The notes under the pieces are model-generated. The model made no database searches, had not been told where the DNA came from, and saw nothing but the letters and a program-made list of their open reading frames with translations. Below are positions 7,952-8,938 of a stretch of DNA of 8,938 bases, piece after piece. The position numbers and the translations under genes were made by a program. Location: NCBI GenBank assembly GCA_023392475.1, contig JAEVZA010000076.1:1-8938 (forward strand), written 5' to 3'. Source of the DNA: Actinomycetes bacterium (GTDB taxonomy: Bacteria; Actinomycetota; Acidimicrobiia; Acidimicrobiales; Microtrichaceae). Each line of letters starts with the position of its first letter. Positions within the stretch are counted from its first letter, which is position 1.

Positions 7952-8938
7952 ATGGGACGGGAGCGCCTGCGCCGCGAGGTCACGACCGCGCTCGCCGAGG
8001 GGGGCAGCGTGCTGCTCACCGGCCCCGCCGGGATCGGCAAGACGACCCTCGTCGGCGACGTCGTGGCCGGCGCGGGCGCCGCCGTCGGCCAGTCGCTGCC
8101 GTCGATGTCCGACCGCGACCTCCGTCCGCTCGCGCACGCGCTCGGCGTGCCGCTGCACGGCTCGACCGACGACGTGGCGGGCGAGGTCGCCTCCCGGCTC
8201 GGCGGGCGGTGGCTCGTGGTCGAGGACCTCCACTGGGCCGATCCGTCGACGCTCGCCGTGCTGGCCGAGCTGGTCGGTCGCGTGCCGTTGCTCGTGACGT
8301 CCCGGGACGCCGCGTCGCTCCGCGGGCCGGTCGCGCTGACCGTGCCCCCGCTCCCCCGCCGCGACGCGGCGCGCCTCGCCCGACGGGTGCGCCCGGACCT
8401 CGACGATGCGGCGGTCGACCGCGTCGTGGCGCTGGCGGCGGGCAACCCCCTGCTCGTCCGGGCCTTCGGGAGCCTCGGCGACGACGCGGGCCGGTCCCCG
8501 ACGGTCGGGGCGGCCGTCCGCACCCGCGTCGACGCCATGACGACCGACGAGCGGCGGGCGCTCCAGCTCCTCGCCCTCGTCGGCCGACCGACGGACCCCT
8601 CGCTGCTCGGCGTCCACGGCGACTCGCTCGCTCCCCTCGCGACCCTCGACGATCGGGGCGACGTGTGGTTCGCCCACGACCTGGTCCGGGTGGGCGTCGT
8701 CGGGTCGATCGACCGCGCCGACCTGGACGACCTCCACGACGTGCTGGCCGACCGGCTGGACGACGCCGATGCCGCCGAGCACCTGCTCGCGGTGGGCCGC
8801 GACGAGGAGGCCGCCGCCGTCGCCGAGCGCGCGGCCCGGAGGGCGACCGTCACGGAGCGGGCACGGCTGCTCCTCCTCGCGGTCCGGACCCGCGGTGGCC
8901 GGGCGAGCGACGGTGCACGGCTCGACGCCGCCGAGGCC
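7952..8938 (+). CDS. AAA/STAND-type ATPase, probable large LuxR-type regulator (partial, runs off the right edge)
   Basis: An open frame of 329 codons from ATG 7952 to the last base, without a stop. It begins with MGRERLRREV, the 'GRE' entry motif of AAA_16-type modules, followed by Walker A GPAGIGKTT (24–32). Walker B with its flanking signature is LVVEDLHWADPSTL (88–101), the E/D-D-L-H-W-A-D-P form typical of LAL (large LuxR) regulators, MalT-like STAND proteins and adenylate-cyclase-linked ATPases. VPLLVTSRD (111–119) fits sensor 1 and LAAGNPLLVRAF (161–172) the GNP region. The beginning of an Ala/Leu-rich helical, possibly TPR-like, part follows. Such proteins switch on nucleotide and ligand binding; most LALs carry a C-terminal LuxR helix-turn-helix, which would lie outside the window. 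An in-frame TGA at 7886 and the motif position fix the start. It is divergent from the lipoprotein gene, so it may regulate it, but this is inference. Confidence 0.85.
   Translation, partial: MGRERLRREVTTALAEGGSVLLTGPAGIGKTTLVGDVVAGAGAAVGQSLPSMSDRDLRPLAHALGVPLHGSTDDVAGEVASRLGGRWLVVEDLHWADPSTLAVLAELVGRVPLLVTSRDAASLRGPVALTVPPLPRRDAARLARRVRPDLDDAAVDRVVALAAGNPLLVRAFGSLGDDAGRSPTVGAAVRTRVDAMTTDERRALQLLALVGRPTDPSLLGVHGDSLAPLATLDDRGDVWFAHDLVRVGVVGSIDRADLDDLHDVLADRLDDADAAEHLLAVGRDEEAAAVAERAARRATVTERARLLLLAVRTRGGRASDGARLDAAEA

Noticed and set aside
7934..8782. Minus-strand open frame of 282 codons
   Set aside because: It is antisense to the ATPase gene, whose Walker A, Walker B and GNP motifs establish the real coding strand.
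7759..8853. Upstream extension of the lipoprotein frame to 624 residues
   Set aside because: The extension is antisense to the ATPase gene and Ser/Arg-rich. The internal ATG 7758 has a strong ribosome binding site and is followed by a normal lipoprotein signal peptide.

Overview
The window is GC-rich, its coding regions favour G or C at the third codon position, and several genes start with GTG. Together with the gene order secA–prfB–ftsE–ftsX this points to an actinobacterium. The SecA Walker A context (HFGWVAEMKTGEGKT) and the long poly-threonine linkers in the lipoprotein make Acidimicrobiia the best guess. That placement is an inference from pattern memory, not a computed phylogeny.

Layout from left to right. 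Positions 1–219 hold no convincing gene. They are packed with inverted repeats, carry a possible leftward promoter, and include a long hairpin that probably terminates the operon to the right. Positions 220–2753 (minus strand, read right to left) are ftsE, ftsX and a crotonase-family enoyl-CoA hydratase/isomerase, tightly packed and probably one operon. A 182-base gap follows, with a likely ftsE promoter and a leader that can form a hairpin in RNA or a G-quadruplex on the template strand. Positions 2936–4051 are prfB (release factor 2) and 4081–6792 are secA, both on the minus strand and 29 bases apart. A 186-base gap with two strong hairpins separates secA from a minus-strand lipoprotein gene (6979–7758). 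After a 193-base divergent spacer, a plus-strand gene for an AAA/STAND-type ATPase (7952 onward) runs off the right edge. It probably belongs to the large LuxR-type regulator (LAL) or a related family.

The central genes are core machinery. SecA drives protein export. RF2 terminates translation at UGA and UAA. FtsEX couples ATP hydrolysis in the cytoplasm to cell-wall hydrolase activation during division. The accessory part is the lipoprotein with a duplicated four-cysteine domain and its divergent ATPase neighbour. It is the least familiar section, but I cannot assign it to a known system. The most informative sequence-level details are a prfB without its programmed frameshift but with a collinear trace of the site, the duplicated Cys4 lipoprotein, the G-quadruplex/hairpin leader of ftsE, and the crowded inverted repeats at the left edge.
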